DNA of 64,000 nucleotides from JAJXWB01 sp046349215. Its GTDB lineage: Bacteria; Pseudomonadota; Alphaproteobacteria; Rhizobiales; Beijerinckiaceae. The stretch is from the NCBI GenBank assembly GCA_046349215.1, contig JAXMCV010000005.1, positions 124,001 to 188,000 of the forward strand, in the 5' to 3' direction. Shown here in pieces: positions 43,192-52,589 of the stretch. Numbering within the stretch: the first letter of the stretch is position 1; every line of letters starts with the position of its first letter. The notes beneath the pieces were generated by a model. It was not told the DNA's origin. It saw only the letters and a program-made list of their open reading frames with translations, and ran no database searches. Position numbers and translations under genes: made by a program.

Positions 43192-44859
43192 ATGATCGCA
43201 ATCCGGCCGATTGTCCCGATGATCCTCCTCATGCTCGCGACGGTCGATTTCGCCGTCGCGCAGGACGCCGTGCCGGAGGCCTGCCTGAGCGGCCGACCGG
43301 CGGACCGGATCGCCGCCTGCGCGAAGGTCATCGACGCCCAGCCGAAGCCTGGCGCAGACATTGTCGCACGCGCCCTCGCCGCCCGCTGCGAGGCCAGAAG
43401 ATTCGCGCGCGACCTCGACTGGGCGATCGCCGATTGCTCGGAAGCCATCAAGCTCGATCCGCGCAACGAGTTCGCGTTCTTCAATCGCGGCTTCGCGTAT
43501 CGCCTGCAGAACCGCGCCGACCCGGCCATATCGGATTTCACGCAAGTCATCGCGCTGGGGCCGGGTCCCCGCGTCGCCGACAGCTTCGTGCACCGCGCCA
43601 ACGGATTCCAGATGAAGGGCGACTGGAACGCCTGTCTCGCCGACGTCGAGGAAGGCCTGAAGATCAAGCCGAACGAAAACTGGTATCTCAACGCCCGCGC
43701 CTATTGCCTGGCGAACAAGGGCGACTATGCCGGCGCGTCGCGCGACTACGACGCGATCATCGCTTCTGCGCCGCAATTCATCGGCGCCTATATCGATCGC
43801 GCGCGGATGAACGTCAATCGCGGCGACTTCGCGAAGGCGCTCGTCGATCTCGACAAGGCCGTGCGGATCGCGCCGGCGCAATCCGGCGGTTATTTCTATC
43901 GCGCGCTGGCCTACGAAAAGCAGAACGACATTCCGCGCGCTGTGGCCGACATAGACGCGGCGCGCGAGCGGTCGCCCGACGATCCGCGCATTCGCACGGC
44001 CAGCGAGCGCATCCATGCGCGCGCCGAAGGGCGCGCGGTCCCGGAACCCGCCCAGTCCAAGGGAGGCGTGCAGCCTGCGGCCGCCCCTGCCCCGCCGACC
44101 GCGCACGAGCCGCAGAACGACGCGGCGAAGAGCGTGGCGTCGACGAACGGGAATCGCGTCGCGCTGGTCGTCGGCAACAGCGCCTACAAATTTGCGAGTC
44201 CGCTGCCCAATCCCGCAAACGACGCGACCGACATGGCCGACGCGCTGCGCAAGCTCGGCTTCACCGTCATCGAGGGACACGATCTCGACTGGCGCGGCAT
44301 GATCGCGCTCGTCAAGCAGTTCGCGGCGCAATTGCAGTCGGCCGACCTGGCGCTGTTCTTCTACGCCGGCCATGGCATCCAGGTGAACGGCGACAATTAT
44401 CTGATCCCCGTCGACGCGCAGCTCGAGACGCCCGGCAATCTCGATCTGGACGCGGTCGACCTGCGTTCGATCCTGCGGCCGATGGAGGATCGCAATCGCG
44501 TCAACCTCGTCTTCCTGGACGCATGCCGCGACAATCCCTTCACCCGCAGCCTCGCGAAATCGCGCGGCGCAGGCACGCGGTCGGTATCGGTCTCGCAGGG
44601 CCTGGCGCAGGTGCAGGCCGCCGCCGGCACCATGATCGCCTATTCGACGCAGCCGGACGCCGTGGCGCAGGATGGAAGAGGACGCAACAGCCCCTTCACG
44701 ACGGCGCTGCTCAAATACCTGCCGCGGCAGGGTCTCGAAGTCGAGCAGATGATGAAGCTCGTGCGCGTCGACGTGATGGGCGCGACGCAGCAGCAGCAGG
44801 TTCCATGGGGACATTCGTCGCTGGTCGGCGACGTCTTCCTCGCGCAGCAGAAGCGCTAG
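43192..44859 (+). CDS. Secreted TPR protein with C-terminal caspase-like (C14) domain
   Basis: 555 residues. A signal peptide (ILLMLATVDFAVAQ) is followed by about six TPR-like repeats (residues about 30-290, e.g. FAFFNRGFAYRLQNRADPAI), a Pro/Ala linker and a C14 domain from about 320. The caspase dyad is intact: His in FFYAGHGIQVNG near 393 and Cys in FLDACRDNPFTRS near 443. The N-terminal strand reads NRVALVVGNSAYKFASPLPN. Bacterial orthocaspases cleave after basic residues. Export to the periplasm and TPR before the protease are notable; the substrate is unknown. Stands alone between phaC and a secreted Gly-rich gene. Confidence 0.88.
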   Translation: MIAIRPIVPMILLMLATVDFAVAQDAVPEACLSGRPADRIAACAKVIDAQPKPGADIVARALAARCEARRFARDLDWAIADCSEAIKLDPRNEFAFFNRGFAYRLQNRADPAISDFTQVIALGPGPRVADSFVHRANGFQMKGDWNACLADVEEGLKIKPNENWYLNARAYCLANKGDYAGASRDYDAIIASAPQFIGAYIDRARMNVNRGDFAKALVDLDKAVRIAPAQSGGYFYRALAYEKQNDIPRAVADIDAARERSPDDPRIRTASERIHARAEGRAVPEPAQSKGGVQPAAAPAPPTAHEPQNDAAKSVASTNGNRVALVVGNSAYKFASPLPNPANDATDMADALRKLGFTVIEGHDLDWRGMIALVKQFAAQLQSADLALFFYAGHGIQVNGDNYLIPVDAQLETPGNLDLDAVDLRSILRPMEDRNRVNLVFLDACRDNPFTRSLAKSRGAGTRSVSVSQGLAQVQAAAGTMIAYSTQPDAVAQDGRGRNSPFTTALLKYLPRQGLEVEQMMKLVRVDVMGATQQQQVPWGHSSLVGDVFLAQQKR

Positions 44860-44993
44860 CTCGGGCGCCGCGCCGCCACCGGCGGTTCGCGACGTCCGGA
44901 ACCTCTCGGAACAGCCCGTGTTTCCCAAGGGATTGCGACGCAGGCGAACGGCCCGCGGCGGCGATGTTCTGTTGTCCAGAGAGAGGGAATGCA

Positions 44994-45500
44994 ATGAAAA
45001 GGATCACTTTCGCGGCCTTCGCCGCCCTTGTCGTGGCGTCTGCTCCGGCCGTTGTCGCGGCGGCGCCCGCAACGCTGACGATCGCGCAGGCCGGCGGCGG
45101 CAATGCGGCCCCTCCGTCGGGCGGCGGCGGCGCCGAGCGCGGCCAGGGCGGCGGCGGCTCCGCGGGCGCCACTTCGCAACCCGGCGGCGGCTCGGGAGGC
45201 GCGGCGACCCGCGGCGAGCGCAGCGGCGGGATGGATCGCGATTCCGGCGGCCGCATGGGAGGCATGGATCGCGACCGCGACCGTGGCGGGCGCATGGGCA
45301 TGGATCGCGACCGGGATCGCTTCCGGGGCGGCGACCATGTGCGGGTGCACGGTTACGTGCGCGGCGGCGAACGCGACTATTACTGGCGGCATCGCCATCA
45401 TGCGCGCGTGTATGTCGCCGGACCGCGCTGCCGCACAATCGTCGTCCGCAAGGTCTATAGGCATCGCGTCGTCGTGAAGCGGATCCGCCGCTGCTGGTGA
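44994..45500 (+). CDS. Secreted Gly/Asp/Arg-rich protein
   Basis: 168 residues. The signal peptide (ITFAAFAALVVASAPAVVAA) is followed by a Gly-rich stretch, then repeats of the type MDRDxDRxxGGRMG (about residues 78-110), and a basic His/Tyr-rich end (YYWRHRHHARVYV). The family is unknown. ATG 44994 follows GAGAGGGA. Probably periplasmic or surface exposed. A terminator is found at 45597-45630. Confidence 0.65.
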   Translation: MKRITFAAFAALVVASAPAVVAAAPATLTIAQAGGGNAAPPSGGGGAERGQGGGGSAGATSQPGGGSGGAATRGERSGGMDRDSGGRMGGMDRDRDRGGRMGMDRDRDRFRGGDHVRVHGYVRGGERDYYWRHRHHARVYVAGPRCRTIVVRKVYRHRVVVKRIRRCW

Positions 45501-45596
45501 GGCGCCGTTAACCACGCATCAACCAAGATGGCGGAACATCCGCGTGTACTTGATTTCGCGCTCAGGCTCCGCGCACTGACCTTATGATTTGGCTCC

Positions 45597-45630
45597 ACGG
45601 GCTGCGCGAAAGCGCAGCCCGTCTGCTTTT
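45597..45630 (+). terminator. Rho-independent terminator
   Basis: ACGGGCTGCGC (45597-45607), loop GAAA, GCGCAGCCCGT (45612-45622), then CTGCTTTTG. It ends the secreted-protein transcript on the plus strand. Confidence 0.75.
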
Positions 45631-45668
45631 GTGGGCGCGCGAATGCGGCGGGCAAGCGCCGCGCGCGC

Positions 45669-45698
45669 AAAAGAAAAGGCCCCGGAAACCGGGGCCTT
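45669..45698 (-). terminator. Rho-independent terminator of the Flp pilin gene
   Basis: AAGGCCCCGG (45676-45685) and CCGGGGCCTT (45689-45698) with a 3-nt loop; on the minus strand the stem is followed by TTTTCTTTT. It lies 26 bp after the pilin stop. Confidence 0.8.
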
Positions 45699-45723
45699 GC
45701 TAATCCGCCCAAGCGAATTCGTA

Positions 45724-45888
45724 TTAGGTCACCGCGTTGGCGATGGTGTTGAACTTCGTCGACAGGCTGGTGCCGAGCTTGGTGACGGCCGTGATGATCA
45801 CGACGCCGATGAGAGCGGCGATCAGCGAGTATTCGATCGACGTGGCGCCGGACTCGTCCTTCAGGAAGCGAGAGAAAACGTTCTTCAT
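45724..45888 (-). CDS. Flp/Fap type IVb pilin
   Basis: 54 residues. The sequence starts MKNVFSRFLKDESGATSIEY, with the Flp-type leader followed by the conserved Glu-Tyr, and continues into a hydrophobic helix (SLIAALIGVVIITAVTKLG). It ends FNTIANAVT. GGAG lies 6-7 bp before the ATG on the minus strand, and a perfect terminator follows. Flp pilins are cleaved by a TadV/CpaA-type prepilin peptidase and assembled by the tad system. No tad or cpa genes are in the window, so this is an orphan pilin locus. Confidence 0.93.
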   Translation of the reverse strand: MKNVFSRFLKDESGATSIEYSLIAALIGVVIITAVTKLGTSLSTKFNTIANAVT

Positions 45889-46186
45889 TGGGTTACTCCG
45901 ATCATTGCGCCAGCATGTCGGAACGATCCCGCTGGGCGCGATCTTTGTATCCGGCGGACGTTGCAGGCCAGTTAATGCCGCTGGGGAAGTTTGGTGAAAA
46001 ACGGGTCACCGACGGTCACAATTTCCAAACCGTTTATGTGCTCGCGCGGACCGGGTTGCTGCGCGGTAAGGGCCCGGCCGCCCCTGCCCGTCCAGGCTGC
46101 CCCTTGCAGTCCACCTTGCGCCCGTCGCAAGATCGTCGCACAGACATGTCAGCGCTGGTAATGCGCGAAGACGGGAGAACGTCCGC
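45889..46186. other. Intergenic, nothing recognised
   Basis: 298 bases between the divergent pilin and FAH-family genes; presumably holds both promoters. No motif stands out. Confidence 0.35.
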
Positions 46187-47044
46187 ATGAAACTCTTACG
46201 CTATGGAAAGCCGGGCAAGGAAAAGCCGGGCGTGATCGACGCCAAGGGCAAGTTGCGCGACTGTTCCGACATCGTTCCGGATTTCGTCGGCGAATACGTC
46301 TCGGCCAAGCACCTCAAGAAGGTCGCCAAGGCTCTGAAGAATGGCGAACTCAAGGCCGTTTCGGGCAGCCCGCGCATCGGCGCCTGTGTCGGGCGCCCCG
46401 TCAATTTCATCGCCGTCGGCCTCAACTACGCCGATCACGCGGCCGAATCCAACATGCCCATCCCGGCAGAGCCGATCCTGTTCAACAAGGCGCCGAACTG
46501 CATCGTCGGCCCCAACGACGACGTGGTGATCCCCAAGAATTCGCAGAAGTGCGACTGGGAGGTCGAACTGGGCATCGTGATCGGCAAGGAAGCGTCCTAC
46601 ATTTCGGAAGCCGAGGCGATGGACCATGTCGCCGGCTTCTGCCTGGCCAACGACGTGTCCGAGCGCGAGTTCCAGCTCGAACGCGGGGGCAACTGGATGA
46701 AGGGCAAGTCCGCGCCGACCTTCGGGCCGCTCGGCCCCTGGCTGGTCACGACGGACGAGGTGAAGGACGTGCACAACCTCGACATGTGGCTCGACGTCAA
46801 CGGCGAGCGGATGCAAACCGGCTCCACCAAGACGATGATCTTCGGCGTGAGGAAGATCGTTTCCTACATTTCCCAGTTTATGAAGCTCGAGCCCGGCGAC
46901 GTAATCGTGACCGGCACGCCGCCCGGCGTCGGCGCGGGCAAGAAGCCGCCGCGCTTCCTCAAGCACGGCGACACGATGAGCTTGGGTATCGACGGGCTCG
47001 GCGAACAGGCCTGTCGCGTCGTCGCCTACGGGTCCGACGATTGA
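46187..47044 (+). CDS. Fumarylacetoacetate hydrolase-family protein
   Basis: 285 residues. FAH-fold motifs are VGLNYADHAAESNMPIPAEP, ILFNKAPNCIVGPNDDVVIP, the metal-binding Glu region DWEVELGIVIGKEA, NDVSEREFQLERGGNWMKGK and VIVTGTPPGVGAGKKPPRF. Family members cleave or decarboxylate 2-oxo-acids and related compounds (ureidoglycolate lyase, 2-keto-4-pentenoate hydratase and others); the substrate is not determinable here. Single gene. Confidence 0.92.
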   Translation: MKLLRYGKPGKEKPGVIDAKGKLRDCSDIVPDFVGEYVSAKHLKKVAKALKNGELKAVSGSPRIGACVGRPVNFIAVGLNYADHAAESNMPIPAEPILFNKAPNCIVGPNDDVVIPKNSQKCDWEVELGIVIGKEASYISEAEAMDHVAGFCLANDVSEREFQLERGGNWMKGKSAPTFGPLGPWLVTTDEVKDVHNLDMWLDVNGERMQTGSTKTMIFGVRKIVSYISQFMKLEPGDVIVTGTPPGVGAGKKPPRFLKHGDTMSLGIDGLGEQACRVVAYGSDD

Positions 47045-47161
47045 TACACAGGCCCGAAATTCGGGCCTGTGCGGCAATTGTAAACGGCGTCCATTTTCGC
47101 TAACGACAAGCTTACGCTTCCCGCCGAAAGCCGCGGGAAGCGGGACTTTTCGGGGGCGAAC

Positions 47162-49026
47162 TTGAGCGACGCAGCGACGGATCCGGCGGTGGAGCAGCAG
47201 CCGGCGGCGGCCCCGGTTCCGGAGCCCCCGGCTCCCAGACCGTCCCTGTTCCAGCGCATGCTTGCCGGCGGCTCGGCGGCCGTGCAATGGCTCGCCCAAT
47301 TCGTCGAGCCGTTGCGAAAGGTCGTGGTCAATGTCGGCGTGCTGGCGGCCATCCTCGTCGGCGCGCCGGCCATCTACCGCATGGCGACCAAGCCGACCTT
47401 CGTCATCAAGGACATCGCCGTTCCCGGCCCGCTGACGGATCGCGGCTTCACCGACGACGTCATCGCCCAGCAGATCCTCGACCGTGTTTCCGAGATCGAC
47501 CAGATCGCAGGCTCCGCCAAGGAGAAGGCGGCGATTACCGGCCTCGACATGGACTCCACGATGCCCTCGATCCAGCTTCCGGTCGGCGGTTTCAATCTCA
47601 ACGCCGTTATCAGCGAAGTCCGGCAATTGCTCGGCGTGCAGGAAACCAAGGTGACCGGCGAGGTCTATATCGCGGTGCCCGCCGACGACGACAAGAAGCT
47701 GCCGGGACAATACGGCCTGCGCCTGCGCATCGTCGGCAAGGGTCCGCTCTACAAGTCGGAAGAAACGTTCACGGAAGCGGCGCCGCTGATCGACCATGCG
47801 GCCGAACGGGTCATGCGCCAGTTCGATCCGGTCAACCTCGGCTATTATTATTTCCGCGTCGGCCGGCTGTACGACGCGCGCGACGCGACGCAGGCGGCGC
47901 TGCTCGACGACACCAAGGGCGACGAGCCCTGGGCTATACGATGCGCGGCATGATCGACCGCGAACAGGGGCGCTTCACGGAGGCTGTCGAGAATTTCCGG
48001 CCGGCGATCGAGGAAAATCCGAAATTCTGGACCGGCTACGTCAACCTCTCCGACGCGCTTCGTCTCGGCGGGCGACTCGACGAAGCGGAGGCCACCGCAC
48101 GCAAGGCGATCGAACTGAACCCGTCGGCGGCTGACGGGCATACCGCGCTGGCGATGGCGCTGCTCGACAAGGGGCAGAACGACGCCGCCTTCGCCGAGGT
48201 CGAGAAGAGCAAGCAGATCGGCCCGAAGGATTCCAAGGTTCACCTGGCGGTCGGCAAATTCCTGCACAAGCTGCAGCGCTACGAGGAGGCTCTGGTCTCC
48301 TACCGCACGTCCGCCCAGCTCGCCGTAGGCGCGGAACCCTTGCTGCGCGCCGCCGATACGGCGCGCGTGATGAAGCGCGACGACGATGTGTACGAACTGT
48401 TGCACCAGGCCGTGCAATCCGATCCGCACAACGCCCGCGCCTGGGATGCGCTCGGCAAGGCGGCGATGGACCGAAAGGACTTCAAGCAGGCGACCGACGC
48501 CTTCCTGAAGGCCACGCAGAACGCGCCGCTGACGCCAACCGGATACGTCTTGCTGGGCGAAGCCTACGCGCGCCAGAAGCGCTTTCCCGAAGCGCTCGCC
48601 GTCTTCACCAAGAGCGCGCAGCGCTTCCATTCCGACCCGGCGTTTTTCACGGGCTGGTCGGAAGTGCTGTGGCTGCAGGGCGATAAGCAGGGCGCGGCGC
48701 AGAAACTCGCCGAGGCGGAAGCTTTCGCAGGCGGCGACGTGGACCTGCTGGCCACGGTCGCCCGATCGCTCGAGGCCCACAACGAACTGGCGCAGGCGAT
48801 CGCCGTCTACAAACGCGCCATCGAACTGAACCCGAAGGCGCAACAGCTCCTGTCGGCGCAGGTGGCGCGGCTGACGACGCAGATGCAGGCGCACAAACCG
48901 GATCCGGCGCCGGCGCCTGCGCCTGAAGAGCCCGCGGATAAGCCCGCGGCTTCCGCCGCGCCGGCAGCCAAGGCTCCGGCCAAGGCGCCCGCCGCGAAGC
49001 CGCAGGACAAGCGCGCCGGCCTCTAG
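47162..49026 (+). pseudogene. Membrane-anchored TPR protein interrupted by a frame change
   Basis: The first frame (TTG 47162 to 47953) gives an acidic/proline start, a membrane segment (VVVNVGVLAAILVGAPAIYR) and a conserved periplasmic part. The second frame (from about 47935 to 49026) continues seamlessly with TPRs (GMIDREQGRFTEAVENFRPA, AIELNPSAADGHTALAMALL, KATQNAPLTPTGYVLLGEAY) and ends in a Pro/Ala/Lys tail. One base is missing near 47932-47942 (CTGGGCTATACG; a tyrosine or glycine codon is expected). Intact it would be about 621 residues. The IS element begins 1 bp after its stop. Confidence 0.7.
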
Positions 49027-49027
49027 A
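49022..49027. repeat. Target-site duplication of the IS, left (TCTAGA)
   Basis: TCTAGA at 49022-49027 is repeated at 50059-50064. It matches the NCTAGN target known for IS481. It contains the stop codons of both the TPR gene (plus strand) and the transposase (minus strand). Confidence 0.85.
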
Positions 49028-49976
49028 TGTGGAGCCTCAACAGGTTGTCCTCAGTTAGACCGAGGCGGCTGATTGGCGGCTTTGATTTTATCGCGCTGTG
49101 CGGGCGATGCCAGTTGTATCGGTGCAGCCAGATCGGCAGTTCGGCGGCGCATCGGTCAGAATGTGGATAGGCCTGCGCGTAGGCCCATTCGCGGAGCGCC
49201 GTCTGGATGAAGCGCTCGGCCTTTCCGTTCGTTTTGGGCGTGTACGGCTTCGTTCTGATGTGCCGCAGACCCAGGTCGCGGCATGCCTGGCGGAAGGCGG
49301 AGGATTTGTAGCACGAGCCGTTGTCGGTCATGACGCGCTGCACGAGGACGCCGAGGCTGGCGTAGTAGGCGACGGCGGCTTTGAGGAAGGCGACGGCGCT
49401 TTCCTTCTTCTCGTCGGGCAGAAGCTGGCTGAAGGCGACGCGCGAAGCATCGTCGATGCAGACGTGAACGAACTCCCAGCCAACGCCGCGGCCGTTGCTC
49501 TGGCCTGTGCGGTCGCCGGTAATGCGATGGCCGACCTGCGCGAACCGGCCGAGCTTCTTGATGTCGATATGGATCAGTTCGCCCGGCTTCTCGCGCTCGT
49601 AGCGGCGCACGGGCTCGACCGGCTCGAGCGCCGCGATCCTGTTGAGGCCGAGGCGCTTGAGGATGCGACTGACGGTCGCCGCGGAGACGCCGGTTTCGGC
49701 GGCGATCTGCCCGCCGGTCCAACGCTGGCGCCGCAAGGCTTCGATCTGCGCTGCGATCGGCGCGGGCGTCGGTCGATTGAGCCTGTGCGGGCGCGACGAG
49801 CGGTCTTGCAACCCCGCCAAACCTTCGGCCTTGAAGCGAGTCCACCATTTGCGCGCGGTCCGCGGGCAGACGCCTGCGGCTCGAGCGGCGGCCTCCGGCG
49901 TCTGCCCGCTCTCGATCAGCCGCACCAGCCGCTCTCGACCGAGCGGCGTCAAACGGGCATTCTTGTGGATGTTCAT
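49023..49976 (-). CDS. IS481-family transposase
   Basis: 317 residues. Two helix-turn-helix regions (RLIESGQTPEAAARAAGVCP; ETGVSAATVSRILKRLGLNR) precede an rve integrase core with the DDE triad: Asp in LIHIDIKKLG, Asp in RVMTDNGSCYKS and Glu in NGKAERFIQTAL. A further signature is HRYNWHRPHSAI. GGAGG lies 6 bp before the ATG on the minus strand. The last codon is completed, and the TAG stop supplied, by the target-site duplication outside the element. It appears full length and probably active. Confidence 0.95.
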   Translation of the reverse strand: MNIHKNARLTPLGRERLVRLIESGQTPEAAARAAGVCPRTARKWWTRFKAEGLAGLQDRSSRPHRLNRPTPAPIAAQIEALRRQRWTGGQIAAETGVSAATVSRILKRLGLNRIAALEPVEPVRRYEREKPGELIHIDIKKLGRFAQVGHRITGDRTGQSNGRGVGWEFVHVCIDDASRVAFSQLLPDEKKESAVAFLKAAVAYYASLGVLVQRVMTDNGSCYKSSAFRQACRDLGLRHIRTKPYTPKTNGKAERFIQTALREWAYAQAYPHSDRCAAELPIWLHRYNWHRPHSAIKSKPPISRLGLTEDNLLRLHI

Positions 49977-50058
49977 CCGGTCCTCCGGCGAGACTGAAGC
50001 TTCGACAACCTCAGCTTCCCCGTTCGGGACCGGATGGACAACCTAATGAAAGCTCACA
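49028..50058 (-). mobile_element. IS481-family insertion sequence
   Basis: 1031 bp with imperfect 23-bp terminal inverted repeats (49028-49050 and 50036-50058). Both begin TGTG and end GGTTGTCC when read inward, with mismatches in the middle. The 6-bp direct repeat TCTAGA flanks it. The single transposase gene fills the element. Inserted 1 bp downstream of the TPR gene stop. Confidence 0.93.
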
Positions 50059-50105
50059 TCTAGAGCGCGGCGCGCCGCATTTTCGGGTGTCGGGCGCGCG
50101 ACAGG

Positions 50106-51020
50106 CTAAAGGCCGAGCATGATCTCGAGATTCTGCACGGCCGCGCCGGACGCGCCCTTGCCGAGATTATCGAGGCGGGCGACCAGCACGGCCTGCCTGC
50201 GCCCCTCGTTCGCATAGACGATCGCCTCCAGATCGTTCGTGCCGTTGAGCGCCAGCGCATCGAGCCGGCCTGACGCGTCGGGATGCACGCTGCGCACATA
50301 CTTGAAGCCGGCGTAGCGTTTCGCGAGGGCGGCTTCGAGATCGTCCGCTTTCGGCCTGCCCGGCAGCGCATCGAGTTGCAGGGGGATCGACACGAGCATC
50401 CCCTGCCTGAAATTGCCGACCGACGGCACGAAGAGCGGACGCGCCTTCAGTCCCGACCATTTGACGATTTCGGGAATGTGCTTGTGTTCGAGACCGAGGC
50501 CATAGGCCTCGAACAGAGGCGCCTTGTGGTTCTCATAGGCCTCGATCATCTGCCGCCCGCCGCCGGAATATCCCGACACGGCGTTGATCGTCACCGGAAA
50601 GTCGGCGGGCACGAGGCCGGCGTCGACCAGCGGCCGCAGCAGCGCGATGGCGCCGGTCGCATAGCAGCCGGGGTTGGAGACGCGCCGCGCGGCGGCGATC
50701 AGCTTCTGCTGGTCGGGCGCCATTTCCGCGAAGCCGTAGGTCCATCCGTCGGCGACGCGATGGGCGGTCGAGGCGTCGATCAGGCGCGGTCCGTCGGCGC
50801 CCATGCTGTCGACGATGGCCGCCGTCTGGCGCGCGGCGTCGTCCGGCAGGCAGAGAATGGCGACGTCCACCGAGGCCAGCAATTCGGTCTTGGCGCCGGC
50901 GTCCTTGCGCCGCTCCGGATCGATCGAGACGAGTTCGACGCCCTTGTGGGGGCCGAGCTTCTCACGGATTTCGAGCCCGGTCGTGCCGGCTTCGCCGTCG
51001 ATGAACACCTTGTAGGCCAT
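50106..51020 (-). CDS. argC: N-acetyl-gamma-glutamyl-phosphate reductase (short type)
   Basis: 304 residues, the shorter ArgC class. The NADP-binding start is KVFIDGEAGTTGLEIREKLG, the catalytic Cys lies in RVSNPGCYATGAIALLRP near residue 117, and SGYSGGGRQMIEAYE and EHKHIPEIVKWSGL follow. It reduces N-acetylglutamyl phosphate to the semialdehyde in arginine biosynthesis. In Hyphomicrobiales argC often lies near rplM-rpsI, which are also nearby here (54622-55568). Confidence 0.96.
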   Translation of the reverse strand: MAYKVFIDGEAGTTGLEIREKLGPHKGVELVSIDPERRKDAGAKTELLASVDVAILCLPDDAARQTAAIVDSMGADGPRLIDASTAHRVADGWTYGFAEMAPDQQKLIAAARRVSNPGCYATGAIALLRPLVDAGLVPADFPVTINAVSGYSGGGRQMIEAYENHKAPLFEAYGLGLEHKHIPEIVKWSGLKARPLFVPSVGNFRQGMLVSIPLQLDALPGRPKADDLEAALAKRYAGFKYVRSVHPDASGRLDALALNGTNDLEAIVYANEGRRQAVLVARLDNLGKGASGAAVQNLEIMLGL

Positions 51021-51239
51021 GGTCCGACCCTGATCGCTTGCGGTTTGGGGATATAGGACGAAATGCGCGCGTCTGTCGCGCGCCGGATCAGCGCAGCGTC
51101 AACGTCGGGTCGGGCGGATCGGGTTCGTCATGGGCGACGAAATGCCTCGCCCGGCATGTCTTGTCAATGTTGCCGCCCGGCGGCATGAGTCCTGGCACAA
51201 GCAAGAGCGCTGCAAAGCAGCCCCGCCGAGGCGCAGGCC

Positions 51240-51977
51240 ATGAGCAACCCGATCTTCCAGTTTGGCGAAACGAGGCCGGAATTCGATGTGCCGGTCCTGA
51301 ACGAGCGCGCGGTGCGGGCGGCCGCCGGCATCCTGTTCGCCGGGGCGCTGATCACGTTCATGCAGGCCTTTCTGCTCGGAAATTTTCGACCGACCCAGAT
51401 TTTCGTAATCGCCTTCCTGATCGACTTCACGATCCGGCTGTTCGTGAACCCGCGGCTCGCGCCGACGATGATCGTCGGTCAGTGGATGGTGAACAGCCAG
51501 CAGCCCGAATGGGCCGGCGCGCCGCAGAAGCGTTTCGCCTGGGGCATAGGATTCCTGCTGGCGCTCGGCATGTTCTTCCTGATGGTCGTCAATCACACCG
51601 TCGGCCCGATCAACATGCTGGTGTGCGGCACGTGCCTGCTGCTGCTCTTCTTCGAGACGTCCTTCGGCATCTGTATCGGGTGCAAGATCTACAACATGCT
51701 GCCCGGCAGGCGCGCGCAGCTCTGTCCGGGCGGCGCGTGCGAATTGCCGCCCGAGCCGCTCGACCGCATCCGGCCCGGCACGGCCGGCATCGTGGCCGTC
51801 TATCTGGCGCTGATGATCGGCGTCGGGCTGAAACTCGACACGGGTCCGGTCAGCACGCTCTCGGCGCAGCGCGCCGCCGCGACCGGAGACACGAGCCCGG
51901 ACCGTTGCGTCGTGCCCGCTTTCGCGAAATTCCTCGGCCACGAGGACAAGTGGAAGCAGCACAACAATTGCCCCTGA
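51240..51977 (+). CDS. DUF4395 membrane protein
   Basis: 245 residues with about five membrane segments (AAGILFAGALITFMQAFLLG, FVIAFLIDFTIRLFVNPRLA, TCLLLLFFETSFGICIGCKI). Cysteines in GICIGCKIYN and CPGGACELP, and one more in PDRCVVP, could form disulfides or bind metal. DUF4395 proteins are membrane proteins of unknown role, sometimes linked to thiosulfate or redox functions. Single gene in this context. Confidence 0.85.
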   Translation: MSNPIFQFGETRPEFDVPVLNERAVRAAAGILFAGALITFMQAFLLGNFRPTQIFVIAFLIDFTIRLFVNPRLAPTMIVGQWMVNSQQPEWAGAPQKRFAWGIGFLLALGMFFLMVVNHTVGPINMLVCGTCLLLLFFETSFGICIGCKIYNMLPGRRAQLCPGGACELPPEPLDRIRPGTAGIVAVYLALMIGVGLKLDTGPVSTLSAQRAAATGDTSPDRCVVPAFAKFLGHEDKWKQHNNCP

Positions 51978-51992
51978 CGCGGGGCGCTGCCC

Positions 51993-52472
51993 TCACGCCG
52001 CGTAATCGTCCACTTCCTCGCCGCCACGGTCTATGACGGCGATCAGGCGGCGCGCGCCGAAGCGATCGGTCGGATCGAGGTCGGCCGCCTTCTCCACCGC
52101 CGCCCTGCCCTCGTACAAGGCGCCGGATCGCGCGCGACAATAGCCCCAGGCGATCAGCGCCTGCAGGTAGCGCCCGCATTTCTGGTCGATCGCCCCGAAT
52201 TCGGCGTCGCAGGCGCGCACGTCGCGCCAGGCGGGCGAGAGACCGAGATCGGCGGCGAATGCGTCGATGCACAGGCCCGCGTGGCGGGCGGCCTGCTCGT
52301 ATTCGTGCGCATAAAAATAGAATTTGTAGGCGCCCATGCGGACGTCGATATCATCGGGGGCGAGGCGGACCGCTTCCTCGATGGCGGCTCGGGCGGCCGG
52401 ATAGGCGGTGCGGGCGGGTCTTGCGCCTTCAAGCGCGGCGCGCGCTGCAATTGCGTTCATGGAACCGTCCAT
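51993..52472 (-). CDS. Small tetratricopeptide protein
   Basis: 159 residues (start MDGSMNAIAA; MNAIAA at 52460 is the alternative). Helical pairs resembling TPRs: AAIEEAVRLAPDDIDVRMGA, FYAHEYEQAARHAGLCIDAF and LYEGRAAVEKAADLDPTDRF. No signal peptide. The partner is unknown. It converges with the DUF4395 gene 15 bp away. Confidence 0.6.
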   Translation of the reverse strand: MDGSMNAIAARAALEGARPARTAYPAARAAIEEAVRLAPDDIDVRMGAYKFYFYAHEYEQAARHAGLCIDAFAADLGLSPAWRDVRACDAEFGAIDQKCGRYLQALIAWGYCRARSGALYEGRAAVEKAADLDPTDRFGARRLIAVIDRGGEEVDDYAA

Positions 52473-52589
52473 GCAGGCCCCGTTCCAGTCGCAGCCCATT
52501 GACACAGATCGGAAAAGATCGGCGCGGCGCTTGCCGTGCAAGTAGCATGATGGTCCCATGACGACAGGAAGAAAGCAGCAGGAAACGTC

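Noticed and set aside
43434..44993. Long plus-strand frame running into the secreted Gly-rich gene
   Set aside because: It overlaps the caspase-like gene in another frame and is extremely Arg-rich; only the part from ATG 44994, with signal peptide, is credible.
41788..44994. A 1068-residue open frame on the minus strand
   Set aside because: It is antisense to phaC and the caspase-like gene, is low-complexity and Arg/Asp-rich, and arises from high GC. The plus-strand genes have clear motifs.
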